IMG/VR virus record: IMGVR_UViG_3300020421_000057
Location: 1 to 40,245 of that record
Source: a virus
Direction: 5' to 3' (one strand)
Length of the DNA: 40,245 bases
Shown one piece after another: positions 1 through 15,000 of the stretch. The translations under genes and the position numbers were made by a program. The notes beneath the pieces were generated by a model that searched no databases, had not been told where the DNA came from, and saw only the letters and a program-made list of their open reading frames with translations. Each line of letters begins with the position of its first letter. Position 1 is the first letter of the stretch.

Positions 1-3000
1 CCAATGCACCTATAACAATGTCATATGTGCCTACTGTTGCACTACCGTTATTGCTTGTACCTGATACATTACTATAATTTCCTGCTACTCTGTTTACATC
101 GTCAGCACCAAAGTTGTTGTATGTTAATCTAGTATTACCGTTGCCACTTGCAATAGTATCAAATGATGCACTACCGGCCCCATTACTAATACCTGTAACA
201 TTTGCGTATGTACCAGGTGTTCTACTACCACTAAGTGCTGTTGTACTTGATAACACTAAGAATGCATTGGCATCATTGCCTAATGAAATAGTTTGTAATG
301 ATCCTGTAATACCTCTAATAGCATCTCTGTTTTTAGAAGTTTCAGGTATAATATCTCCATCAACTAATACTTTAAATTTGTGTTGGTCTTTAACATCTAT
401 GTTAAAACTAAATCCTGCACTTGAACCATCAGCAACGACAGTTTCTATTTTTCCACCTGTTGAGTTTTCAAATAAGTCACCTTTAACTCTATCAAACACA
501 ATAGTTGTATTACTTTGTCTTGCAAGACTGTTGTTACTGTTATACCCTGTGTATATAGCATTACTTGATAAAATATTAACATCTGCATTAACACTTTCAT
601 CTAATATTCTTACATTTGAAATACTTTCATCAAAGTATGGAGGTCTATCAAAGTCTGTTGTTGTACCTGATACAATATCTACAGGAGTTTTCTTAATGTC
701 GCTGTAATTTCTAATTTTACTGCTATACGGTTTTACTTCATTAAAGTAATCAACTGCTTTGTCGAAATTATCAACTTTAAATCCTTTAAATGGTATAAGG
801 TCTGTTTCTTCTTTTTCAACTTTAAGATATGTTGATTTAAATGCCCAATCAAGTTCACCTTGTTCTGCGTATGCATGTTTCATCATGCTAAAGAAGAACT
901 TGTTCCAATATGTATGACCAGAACCTACAAATACATTTTTATAAAGTGCAAATAGTATTTGTCTTATTTCACTACCTAATGTTTGTGTTTGAACATCTGT
1001 ATATACAGATGTTTTCCATCTTGCAGTTTCATCTTCTTTTGCAATTAACTTAAATGTATCTGTTGACTTGCTGTATTCGTATAATTCATATTTGCTTGTG
1101 TTGTTCTTTTGAACTTGTATAATACTTTTATCCAATACATTAGTTAAAAGGTCAAACTGTTTTGTGTCAGTAACTTTTCTTAGTGGTTTATAATCTTCAT
1201 TATAATATAATTGTGAATTATCTTGTCCACTTATTCTTAATTTTTCAAACCAATTAACAGTTTCTAAATAATTCATTGTAGTTGGAAGATTATCTCTCCA
1301 ATCTAAGAATGTACTATCCATTTTAACTTCTCTGAATATGTCATTCAACGAGTCAAACATTTGTTTTCTAGCATCTCGTAAATTCTTAAACATTGTTTGA
1401 TTTGGTCTAAAATTAGATCCAAAACGTTCTGCTATACTTAATCCTTTAGTAGGCACAACTTGATTTATTGCATTGTAACCTGCTAAACTGTCTATTAGTT
1501 TAACACTTAAATTCTCTGGTATATTTTCTTGTGGGTCACCTTCACCAATTAATCTCCAACTGCTATGTTTTTGACTTGCAATAGGATCTTTACGTTTAAA
1601 GTTTACACTTAAAATACTTTCGTCTGTTTTAATTAAACTGCCTAATGTGTTTACAATCATTCCGTCAGGAGAAACAATACCTGCAAAAGCAACTCTTTCT
1701 GCATAAGGATCTTCAAGCAATCTTTCTAGGTCTGCTGTACTTCTATCTCTGCCATACTTTTGTTTTGCTAAATCGGAAACATCCATAAGTCCACGTACCC
1801 AGTAATAGTAATATGTTACTGTTTTACCACTTCTTGCATCTACATGGTCTTCTTGTATAAATTCTAAGTTATTTTTAGGAGCACCTACACCACTATATGT
1901 ACTTGGTGGTTGTGTGCTTTCTATCCATTCAAAAATTTCAATTGTTGAATTAGGGAACATTTCACCCCAACCAATCGCTCTTTCAGTATTATTGTACCCA
2001 ATTTTTTCTATTCCGCCATCAACATATCTACTAATACCGTATGCACCTGAACCTTGTTCGTACCATTGATAGATACTGTTTAATGTCCACCACCATGTTT
2101 TACCTACTTGTTCTCTGCCCCATTCTGTTTTAGATGAATCATAAACAACTGGGTCTACTGTACTTCTATAGTTTATATCCTTGCCAATAAATCCTGGTAT
2201 AACACCTTTAAATGGATCATACAAGTCAATATCAAATTCTTTGTGTGCATTATTTTCATCGTATGTAAATATATCAGTAATTCGTTTTGTGTCAACTAAT
2301 GCTTCTTGTTTTCTAATAACACTATTTGCTTCTAAGTATGCCCAACCGTTTGCGTCATAATTATCAATCCAAACATTAGCCATGCTTTCAAAACCTGTTG
2401 GAGGTGTTGGGTATCTCAAACTCTTTAATACTAAACCATCAACAGTTAATCTTGTTTCTGGATTATTTAGAACTGGTGATGGATTACCTTGCAAGTCTAA
2501 CAATGTGTATTGATACATACCTGCATTACCACCTATAACATCACCAGCAGTTGTGTTAATCTCATGTGGACCTAAGAATCCAATTTGGTCACTACCTGCT
2601 TTACCATCATTAACTTTAGTTGCAACTGGTAGTTCATCTTTAATATAGTCACCTGGTAGAATACCTAGTAAATCTAGTAGTCCTGGATTCAATTCGTCTC
2701 CAAATCTAATACCGTCTATATCAGGTCCACCAATCTTAAGTATTGCTACACCGTCACCTTGGTCCAATACTTCTGCACCAATTAATGGGAAACCATCTGG
2801 TCCAAATATTGGGAAGTCATTGATTGTCTCTGCAAAGTGTTCTTCTGGTGGCAGTGGAGGATAAACACCTTCTGCTAATCCTAAGTCTTTTAATGCGTTA
2901 CCTTTTTCTGAACAGTCTGGAATAAATCTAGAAGTTAAATAAATTCTAGCACCACTACCAGGTCCCATTCTAACACCTGCTGTTCCTAATGTGTCAGATG

Positions 3001-6000
3001 ATTTGTCTGACGGAGTAATTCTTTTTATATCATATTCTAATGGTAGTCCACTGTCCAAGTCACTTGGGAATTCTTTGTACACACCTCTATCTAAACATGC
3101 AAAGTTTAACGGCTCACCGTTAGGTCCTGTTTGAGTAACCATAAACTTAGCAACTCTTTCTACAGGTTTAGCAATAGGGAACTTAGCATTTACTCTTGCA
3201 TGTGACCCTGCACCTTTAATAGTGATTGTTGGTGGATTTTCTGGACTATACATTCTTCCTGTGTTTAATAAAGGAATACTAATAATACCACCTTGTTCGT
3301 CATATTCTATGTTCTCATAATCAACTATTGCGCCACCACCTGGCTCATCTCTAGTTCCAATTATAATTTCTATAGGAATTTTCTTATTAGGATTTTTAGG
3401 ATCATTATATCCTACACCTGCATTATTAATTGTTAATTTTTCAATTGAAACAGAAGGTAATCTCACAACTGGAGTACCACCTACTACTCTCAAAATATCA
3501 CCTGGAGTATATCCAGTACCAGCAACACCACTTCTAGTTGCAACTTGATTTGAACGTTTCTTAGAATCTGCACTAATTGTATTTGTAACGAAGTTAGTTG
3601 TACTTGCAGGATTAATTACTGAGTATGCACTATTTTGGTCAGTTGCCTGATTTAATTGATTCCTAAATGTTACTGTAGTGCTAGGTATATTTGCCGCCGC
3701 TTGTTCTTGGTGAGAATTAAATTGTACCTGGTTAGTTTTTTGTGCTGAATAATCTAATACTTCTTTTAATATTCCGCCTGCACACCCATTTCTTATAACC
3801 ATAGGATCTGATGCTTTCTTTATAATACTCAAACATTTTTCTTTTGTATTTGGACTTGCACTGATGTTTACAATAACTTTATCGCATTGGCTTTCAATAG
3901 CATTCTTAACATTTGTTAATGTTGCATTTGCACCCAAGTCCATATTAATTGTACAATCGTCTATCTTAAATGAATCACCTTTACCTACGCCTAATGGCTC
4001 ACCACAAATTTTAACTCTTGATTTTGGCAAACACACAGGTATCTGAACAGGTGCAAATTTCTGCTGATATTTTCCATTCTTTTTAGCCAACGGTGCAAGT
4101 GAAATAAATTTAGTACCTGTTAATGCTTGTCCGCCGCCACTACTACCTGGTACTTGAGAACGTTGTGTGCCACGAACATTAGTTGGCGAACCGTTTTTGT
4201 ATCCAGCAGTAAATGTACTTGTTGATGCTGACGTTATTGTTCCATGTTGATAAAGTCCTGTTCCCATAGAGAATGAACCAACACCACCCAGGACACCAGT
4301 AGTTGAGTACCCAGCGGCTCCGCCTCCGTAGTTACCAAAGTTTGGTATACCCATTGGGGCATTAATTGGCAAGCCGGGCAAGTTGTAGTTTCCTGTTGTT
4401 GCTGTAACTTTTGGTGTTGTTGCAGTTGTTGGTGGCGTTGTTATAGGTGTTGTTTGCCCTTGGTCTTGTGGGTAACAAATATAATATCTATATGCAATAC
4501 TTGATGATTTATTCTTTTCAAGTTTAGCATGAATGTATCTACCATTGTCTGCATTGTATGGGAATGTTAATTTACCAGCAAATGTTAAGAAGCCTGAACT
4601 GTCAGGCCCATTATAATTTTGTAATCCACCGTAATGACTTCCAGAAGCAATACCAAATGCTTGTTTTAGTTCATTATTCTCTGTACTTGATAATTGTGAT
4701 AGTCCGTTACTGGCATTGGTACTTGCTATAACTCTTCCAGAACCTGGTTGAGTTGAACTGCTTTGATAAATGGTCAGTTTGTCTTTTGCACTATACATGT
4801 CAAACAATATTTTAATTGTATAATCAAATGTATTATTAGATGTGAACTTAAATGTTTTCCACTCTGTTACACCTGTACCTTTTGTATTACTAATCTTTGC
4901 ACAAACAGTTACCGCATCTGGAACTGGAGGCAATGGCTTAGGTGGAGGAGGTGGAGGACAAGGCTCATCATTTTGAGTTATATCATATATAGGTGTAAAG
5001 TCTGCTAGTGTGGCTCCAATTGGAGGACCACCAGCAGTTATAGTACCACTCATGTTTGGACCTAAATAAGTAGGTGCAGGTTTAGCCGGAGGTACTGGAG
5101 GCGTAATTGGATTTCTAGTTACAGGTGGAGTTCCACCAATAGTTGTTGGATTACCAGGTGTAACTGTTCCATTGGGACTTTTAACAGGACCGCTTGATAA
5201 CATGGTTGGATGATTAACCTGTGGACCCATCTGTCCTGGATATCCTATCGGTTTATATGTTTGATTTTGTGCCATCATACCTGGATATACTGCACCTCGT
5301 CCTGGTGGTGCTGTTATACCAAAATGATTATTGTATGATGCAGGGTTCTGCATATTTGTTGCAGTATTATTAATTGGTGGCGACCCAGCACTTCCTCCTT
5401 GAAGGAATTTCAGTTTGTGGCCATGCTTTGCAAACATTTTTTGTCTAAATATTGCAGATTGTTTCCGTCCCATTCCTGGAAAAGGTTTACCCATTGTACT
5501 CCATTGAACTGGAAAACCAGCATTAAAAGAACCAGCACTTAATACTACGTTTTCTTTTTGTGTTATTTGTCTATTAATTTCGTCTACAAGTTCATCTGTG
5601 TTAAGATAGTTGTATGCTCTAGTAACAACTTCTGCACCATCAAAAGTGTAAATACCTTTGTCTGTTTCTAACAATGTTGGGATTAAATCTACATTACCAT
5701 CTCCGTCAACATCTTGATAATTTAAAATACCACCACGTGTTTGTAATGCTTCACTTCCAAATAAATCATATTCTGCTTTTGTGATATAAGTGTTACCATC
5801 TCCTGGAGCATGTGGATTACCTACTGCAAAACCTTCTAACTCTAATGTTGTTGATGTTGGTACACTTTTAACTTCCCAAACTCTGTTATAATAGAATGGA
5901 TAAAAATTATCTATTGTAATTTGTTGTCCTAATATTGTTGCATTGCCAGTTGTATCGTGGTCATGTGCTTCACGTAATGTAACTGTAATTCCGTTGTCTA

Positions 6001-9000
6001 CTACATCTGCTTGTCCAAATACATCATCTGTAAATGTAAGTGTTGCACTATTTGAAATGTTTGCATTAGCACTTAATGTAATATTTGAAGCACTTGTAAT
6101 TTCTGAAATTGTTGTACCAGCAGTAACTCCTGTACCACTAACTAGCATACCTTCTTGAATACCGTTTAAAGAACCACTTAAAATAACATTTGGACTGTCT
6201 GTAACAGCACCGTTTACTGTTAATGCATTTGAATATGGAGCAGAATAAAAACCACTTACTAAGAATTTACCCGTACCACTTATGTTTGCATCGTCTGTGG
6301 GTTCAACTTGCCTTACAATATAACTGTCAGTAAATTTGCCTGCGTTGTTTACAAATACACTATCACCTGCAATAAGATTTCCTACAGTTGCACTTGTTGA
6401 TATTAACATACCATCATCTATACTTGCTGATAAATCTGCAGGAGCAATATTACCTGATATACTGGAATCATTAATTGTAAATGAAGTAACTGTTGTGTTT
6501 GCTACAACAAATTGTGCTTCTACTGGAGAAACATCTATGTTTGTATTAGCGGCTATGTTACTTGCTACACCAACTTTTTCACTTAGCACAACATAATTAA
6601 CTTTACCGTTTGCATGTAAATTTACACCATCTATAAAAATATTTGCTGTTGTTTCTACTGGCGAGAAGAATCTATCTCCTGCTAAATTAAAGTCTTTAGT
6701 GTAATCGCCTAATGCCGCATTTGACTGGTCATTAAGCCATAAATTATTTCCTGCAGAATCTTTTACTTCGTCAATATAAACTATTGTTGTATTAGATGTG
6801 ATGTTCGAAGTTTCAACTTGTACAGGTGTTCCTATATTAGCATAACCTGATAATGTGTTTGTAACATTACCATCACCGTGTATAACATTACTAATTATAA
6901 AACTGTTGTTGTTTAAATTACTTGATGTACTATCTGCAAATCTAACAAATCTACCATTGTCAATGTTAGACATTCTAGTTGTTGCATTTGAATCTTGTTC
7001 AATTGAAATTTGTACTATTCCACTGCCTAACACATTTGCTTGAGCACTAAAGTTTGCATTAGCACTATCAAATTGTGAACTATAAGGATATGCTTCTATG
7101 TTTGTAATCGTTCCACTGTTCTTAGGAGTAATAGTTGATATTTCTCTAAACACTGGAGCATTATATGATAAATTAGCAACTTCTACAGTTTCATTTTCTA
7201 CTCTTTGTTCGTCTACGTAGAGCATTAATTTTTTATTCATTGCCAATTCAGTTGTGTCAAACTGTTTTTCTCCTTCTGGAGATGTTACTAAGTTTGCTTG
7301 ATAATCTGAAATATTAGAACCTAATGAAGTATTACCTTTAAGTGCAATAACACCATCAAAATATCTTGTGTTATCATAATCACTTGTTGCTAATCCACCG
7401 CCTGAGTAACTACCACTAATGGTACTTGCTATTGTGAAACTTGTATCTGTTCTTGCTATAATGTCTGCATTGGCTAAATTAAATACACTAGGAGTTACAT
7501 TTGACATTGTAACTTTATCGCCAACACTAAACAATTGGTTTGCAGTAAATGTTACATTAGTTCCATCGGCTGTTGCTCCTGTGATATCAGCACTTATTTT
7601 ACTAATTAAATTTTTATCTTTATATAAGTTGTCTAAACTTACATCTGAGAATAAGTTTGAAACTTGTGCGCCAGCATCATACTCAACAAACATTCTAGAT
7701 ACATTTGCTTTTTCTAATTCGTAAACATCAAAGTCTATATGCTCACCTCTTGCAACGTGAATAATATTACCTACAGCAGGAATCTCTTTTTGTCTTCTAA
7801 CAGTATTATCAAATAATTTTTCTGCATCAAAAATATCCATTGCTTGATAGTCTACATCATATTTTGAAACATAACCTGCATTAGGTAATGGATCGTATTT
7901 GCTGTCTATTATACCTACATAACTTACACTTGATGCTTGAGTTAGAGGCCATAGACTTTTTTCTGCCATATCTGATGGTCTTACTACTAATCTTTCTGAA
8001 TCATCAACATCAATTAATATTGTGTTATCACTTTCATCATCAGGTGTAATTTCATATGTTCTAACTTGTTCAAGTTTTGCCGCTAAGGCATCATTGGCAA
8101 ACACTTTAATATTAAGTGTACTACCAGGCAAGTCACCTTGATATGTATCTGTAAAGTCAACAGTTGGTTTCTCTACAATTAAAATATTTGCTTGAGCATC
8201 TAATTGACCTCCAGGCAAAGCACCAACATCATGGAATATAATGTTATTTGTGTTTGCATCAACATTTGTTATTGTGTATCCAGTTGTTGAATCAGACTCT
8301 AATGCGTCTGATAGTAAACTGTTGTTTACATAAACTTCTATATGAGGGTAACTACCGTTTATAATATTTAGGTTGTCTGTTGCAATAGAACCTGCTAATG
8401 TATTTGTATTTGATGTACTAATAGGCTGGAAACTAAATGTTTCTGAAACATTTCCTGTTACTAATCCTCTGTCACTGATTACTGTTGTTCTACTACCGTT
8501 GTCAAATTCCCAATCATGAGAACCAGCGGAGCCTGTGGCATTACCTGTTGTAGTATTACCATCAACAGTAATAACAACATCACTGTATGTTGTGCTGTTT
8601 GCACTTTCAAAACTAAATCTTTGTCTTGGTTGATATCTCTTACCTTCAATATTTACATTTGCAATATTTCCAATTTGTGTATTAGAGTTACTTAATGTAA
8701 AGTCATTACCTTTAATAGTTAATTGATAATTTTCAACAAGGTTACCACTTCCGTCTACAGTTGTAATTAATGTAGTATTAGCAGTGATGTTTGCATTAAC
8801 ATCTGCAGTATTGTTAATTAAATTAGCAACTGCTTCTATGTTTGCAAGTCCTGTAAAGTCAACAAATGCATTAGCATTAGCCGATGGTGCAAAGTGGTCT
8901 GTTATAAACATACCATTTGTTAAAGCATTTCCGCCTGTAAATATACCGCCATGGTCAACATATTGCCCTGAAGCCGAACCACCTATCTCTACACTATTTG

Positions 9001-12000
9001 TAACAGCATATGGTTGTAAAAAGTTTGTTGTTACATTTGCTGTTAGCAACTGTGCCGCAATAACTGTAACAGCAGGATTAATTGTATAACCGTATCCTGG
9101 CTCATCTATTGTTACATCACTAATTGTTCCGTCTTGTGAAATATTAACTGTTGCTTTTGCAGTTGTACCTCCACCATATGTAAATGATCCTGGAATCTCT
9201 GCTGGTGGTGGTTCAATTTCTAATATTGGTTGTTGATAAAACAATGTTGTTCTATCTAAAACTTCAACTTCTTTTACTTTACTAACAATGTTTTCTGGGA
9301 AAGCAATCTGTATAAGTTGAGACTCACTGGTAATTTCATCTGTAGTAATTTTAACATCTAAACTTTGCTTGTTATCTGTATCACCAAAATCGCCAGCCTT
9401 TAATGCCCACTCATCATAAACTGCAACACTTCCTGGTACTAATACTCTATTACTATTAAGTAATGTTTCGATAGCATTCTTAGTACCTTTACTTTTAATC
9501 ATGCCACGATAAAAATCAAATTGATTATCGTTTATTAATTCAAATTCTCTTAAATATTTTTTCTCTGCATAACCATATTGTCTTCTGGTTAAGTCGTATA
9601 AATTCTTTTCTACAGGTACATGTCCAATTTCGGTGTACCTTCTCATGTCATCTGCTAACGTATCATAGTTTGGTTTTAATCCATTATTTGTAATGATATA
9701 ACCTTCGGCTGTTAGTGTACCGTTCCAATTTTTAGTTCTTGTACCTTTAAGTTTAACACGTTTTTGTCTTGCATTAAATACGTCATCAAAAATTGTATCT
9801 CCAAATGTTGTTCTGTTGTTAATCAACAATGAGTGTTCAATTTCATCTGTGTATAGTATTACACCATACAGTTGTTTGCCTGCAGGAGGACTAATTGTAA
9901 CTTCAGTATCTTCTCTTGTAATAATACATTCTGTAGGCAGTATTACTTTTCCTTCATCGTCTAAAATACTGAACTGCCCTTGGTCAGATTCTAATATTGG
10001 ACTAACTCTTCCTCTTAGTGGCTGGAATGTAACTTTACCTGCACCAGGACTTAAACTAATAGTATTACCTGATGCCCAATTACCTAATGTCCAGAATAAA
10101 AATTGTTTACCACTATATGTCCAATCATTTACATCACCTATGCTGTTGTCATATTGGTCAAAAACATAACCCATGTTCTTTTGTTGTCTGCCTATACTGA
10201 TAAGCAAATCAAACACATCTTCTAATTTATCGTATTCAGTTCCGTATTCTACTCTAGCAACCTCGCCTGTACCTTCTAAATAAAGTGTTGCTTTAGCACC
10301 GCCTATTTGTGGTAAACTGGCTAACCTTTCCCAAGTCTCTGTATTTGTTACTGGTATACCTTTATCTACTTGTGATTTTGCCCTAAAGAAATTAAAGCCA
10401 GACTTAACAATAGATCCTGAAGGATAATTTGTTGTGTTACTATAGTTTGTAAAGTCTGATGGCTCACCACCTACTTCTATTTGTGTTCTGGGTCCGTCTT
10501 TTAAACTAGGCTCAATATCAAAATGTTTTTTAATACTGTTGAATCCAAATACTTTATATTTTGCATCGTCAGTTAATTCAACTAGTACACCTGTGTAATC
10601 GTTAGTGGTAGAGTATGGTCCTGTGTGGACATCTACTTGTATATCTTCTTGTGGAAGTATTAAACTTGAACTATTACCTGTAGTGGTATAGTTGTCTAAG
10701 AACACAGTCATTGTATCTTTATCAATATAACCTGCTAACTTACTTCCTAATTTACTTGTTACAGTTTGGAAAGGTATAGCAAAATCTTCATTAGTATCCA
10801 GTCCTTGGAATCTCATATATGAATCTATAAACTGTGTATATCCAGTACTTGCTCTCAATTTATTATCTATATCTTTACTGCCATGTACAACACTATTTTT
10901 AATTTTAAATCTTCTAAAGTTTACATTTTCTAATAGTTGGTTGGTGTTCGCAGAACCACGAACTATTTTTTGTGGCTCTGCAAACACACTGGCAAACTTA
11001 CCAGGCTTGGTAAGATATAATGCTGAGGCAATCGCAAATGGATAGCCTTCAGAAATTTTCCATGAATTTTCAACTGGTGCAACATCACCAAATTTCCATG
11101 TGTTATTTGTTAAACTTGTATCTGAATTGAAAGTAATTGTTTCGGTACTTTTTAATGTATATGTTGCAGTACCATTATCTATTGCATTACTTGAACTGTA
11201 TAGTGGTGTTGATCCTTCATCATATGAGCCTACACCATGATTTGAAAATTGGTTAGGCATATAGAATGTAACACCTGGGTGCTCTACAAATGTGTGAACA
11301 TGATATCCATTTGTTGTAGATGCTCTTAGTGCCGAGTCAACTGTTAAGTATAATGGATAAAAGTATCCAACTTTTCCATGAGAATTACCACCTGCATTTT
11401 CTTCGCCGTATGCGGCAAATGGTCCTTCTGTTTGTAATGTACCTGCAAACTTGCCTCCAACTGTATATGGGAAAGCAGGTTTACTATCTGCATCTATTGT
11501 TGCTACATAATAATATGTACCACTTGGAAATTCTGGTGTTATACCAAAACGTCCGTTAAATTCATCTAAGTCAGCACCTGTACTGCTGTACTCATAATCT
11601 TCTATAAATTCACCTGTAGGAGTTCCACCTACTGTTGTTCTTATTCCTGTTTTTAAATTATAACCAGTTTCTAATCTTTTAATAGCACTGGTGTTGTCTA
11701 ATCTATCTGTATATCCATATGGCCCATATATTGGGTAGCCATCAAATGCCCAACCTACAATTGGTGCATGGCTATCAGTTGCCCATTCTGTCAGTCCAAC
11801 TACTTCTGGACCAGGACACTCATATCCATATACATTATTACTGTCTGGATATCCACCAGCAGTATCTCTGTCTACTTCATCTCTATATTTACTGTTGTAA
11901 TTAAAAGAAGTTGTTTGACTATGTTGTACACCTGTGTTACTATTAAATATCATAGCACCGTTTACTGCAACACCTATCGCTGTATTACTTGTTGTCGTTG

Positions 12001-15000
12001 CATTTGCGTATGCTGTACTGTTATTACTTCCTGCAACTGATATAATATTATAATTGCTAACTTTATCTAAATCTATAAATGCAGTATTGTTTGTACTAGG
12101 ATAAGTTCCTTGTGTATGGTTTACACCATTAGTAGAACTAACAATTATATTACTACCAATTTCTGTAACATTTAATCCGTTAATTGTTGTAATAAATGTA
12201 TTAGCACTTGCAGAACCTGTACCAGTAGTTGTTTCAACAAAGTCTATTGTTTTTGTTGTAGATGTTGTGCTAATAATATTAGCAGGTGCAATTAAGTTAC
12301 CATTTTCGTCAACAGGTATTTCATATTTTAATCCTACTCGTCTATATGGATTATTTGTTCTAAATCTATTGTTTACTAAGTTTTCTCTTGAACCACTTCT
12401 AATTTTACCATCTTCTAAATCTTTCCAAAGTTTTTTATTCTTACTTGTATAATCTGTGCCGTATGTTGAGTCCCAATAAGATGGTTTTTTAGTGAACCCT
12501 AACATTTCCCATGGATGAGTATGTGGTCTTTCTGTATCGTAACAACTTTCGTATATACCTCTCCAATATCCAGGTTTTTCAGTACCACTATTGTAGTTCC
12601 AAGTGAACAAATCACTTGCATCATAAAATTCGTTTGTAACAAAGTCTACATTATTTCTACTAACATATTGATTGAAATCGTTTCTTATTAAGTTGTGGAA
12701 ATCGTCTCTGCTTAAACCTGTGCTTCTAAATCTACCTGGTCTAATTGAATGCACATTTAAGTCAGGGTAACTGTCATTATCTCTATATGCTTGTAATGTA
12801 TTGTTGTAAACTCTTCTTTCATATTCTAATAAAATACTGTCAGTAATATCATTATCAGCAACTGTTCTACTTCCATCGTGTCCTACAATTACATTTAACG
12901 GTGTACTAAAACTGGTATCAGATATTAATTCTGGCTCGTACAAAGGCGTAATACCCATAGCACTTGGTGTTGGAGGAGTTTGTGTACTTTCTCTGTTTAA
13001 ATCAAACAGCCTAATTTTAATTATGTTTCCTAATGTTAGATTATATGTTGATAAAAATTCTAATGTTACAACACCATTAAGACTGTTAATGGTATAGTCT
13101 TTATCTACAAGCAACATTGTATCCACATTGTTTACTTGGTCATAAACATAAATTGTATTTTGTATATTGTTGCAATCTAAATAATTTGTTAATGTATATT
13201 TTTTTGTTGCAACATTATTAATTGTAATTCTTTCTTCGGTGTATTTGTCACCAAATGCCAACATATAACTGTAATCAAAAACCAACTTGCCTGGATTAAA
13301 TGCTATAACATTTTGTAAAACAAATTCTAACACTTCACTATCTGTCATAGTTGATGTGTCATTATTATCAATGTATCGTCTAATTTCTGATTTTAGTCTT
13401 GCTTTGTATTTTACATATTCATTAGCATTAAAATTTATTGCATCTATAATATTATATTTGTCGTTGCTGACTAGCCATGCCGCCATTTGCAAATCTTCAT
13501 CTGTTTGCACAACTCTTTTTGCAAATGTTTGGTCTTTTTCTAAATTATCAAAGTTACTTGTACCTAATGGATCACCACTAAATAATTCTTGTTCTTTTAC
13601 ATAATTTCTAAAATGTTCTAAGTATTCTGGTTGCGATATATTTTTTATATCTGAATTGTTAAAGTTACTGCTCCAACTCATAGGAATTTCAAAATGACCA
13701 AATCTATCGTCAGCAATAATCTCACCAGTGTTTGTCTGGGTTTCAATATCTATAACATCGTTTAGTTTTAAATTAAATGTTCCAAATGTAATTGCTGTTT
13801 GCACACTTTCAAAACTAAAAGTTTTATCACGTTTGTCGTTTATGTAAACTCTTATACTATTTTCTTGGTCAATTGGTTTTGCACTTATTTTCCAAAGTTT
13901 TCTTTCTGTATCTAAATCAGTTTGCGATACAATGTATTGGTCTTTTACTTTTTGACTTGCTGGTTTGTCATGTGTTTTCCATATTGTATCATATTCTACA
14001 TCGTTGTTAGGTAATGTTTTCTTATAATACACATATCCTTTAACAAATGAATCTTGTGTTGCACCGAAGGCTTTATAGGAAATTAAGTCATCATCTAAAT
14101 TGTTTAGAAAAACTAATTCACTAAAATTATTATAGTTTTTATATGAAAGTGCCATACCTAGCACTGAATCTTTTGTTGCACCTATAGTTGGATCTTCTTT
14201 ATATGAAAATACTTTATTACCTGCAAATGAACTATTCGGATAAACTGCTTCATTGTTTAAACTTTTCTTGTTTACATCATATGCATTAAACAGAATAGGA
14301 GTATTAACTTTTTCTTTCTTTTGTCCTTCTGCCCAAGAAATACCATTCCAATAGTATTCCACACCTTGTTTGTTAGCACCAAATTTTATACTTACAACAT
14401 CGCCTACACTTGCTGTATATGGAACAAAGTTACTGTCGCCATCAACTGCTCCTACAGGATTTGTACTTGCTGGTATTCGTTTTAAAAATACTCGTTCATC
14501 AAAACTTAATACTGTGCCAGCAGTTAATGTTGCAGTACCACTTAATACTAATGATGTTCCGCTTATACTTGCAACTGTGATGTTGTTTAAACTGTTTCCA
14601 GGCTCTGTAACTATTGCACCAACTTTAATATCATCGTTTGTTGCTGTCAATGTAACATTTGTAGAACTACTTACATTAGTATCTACTGTTGCTGTTGTTG
14701 AACTGTCTATTTGATATATGTGCTGACTTACATTACTTGGCTCTAATGGGAAAACCATTTTGTTTCCAGCTCTAAGTGTTACTGAGTCTACAACTGAATT
14801 AGTTGGTCTGCCTATAACATCAGTTTGTAAAGAATCATATGCAGAAATTTCTACAGCATCAATACCAGTACTACCAAAATTAAATAATTCTATATCTCTT
14901 TCAAACTCTAAGATTGGTCTAACAGCACGATTACTTTTTGGTGGTAATTGGTCTCCAGCATCTATAAAGTTTTGTCTATGATACCAAAAGTTAATTCTAC

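Noticed and set aside
114-14981. Many plus-strand frames of 60-200 codons opposite the giant gene
   Set aside because: They are antisense shadows of a continuous minus-strand frame, rich in Leu/Ser/Thr with no ribosome sites or promoters.
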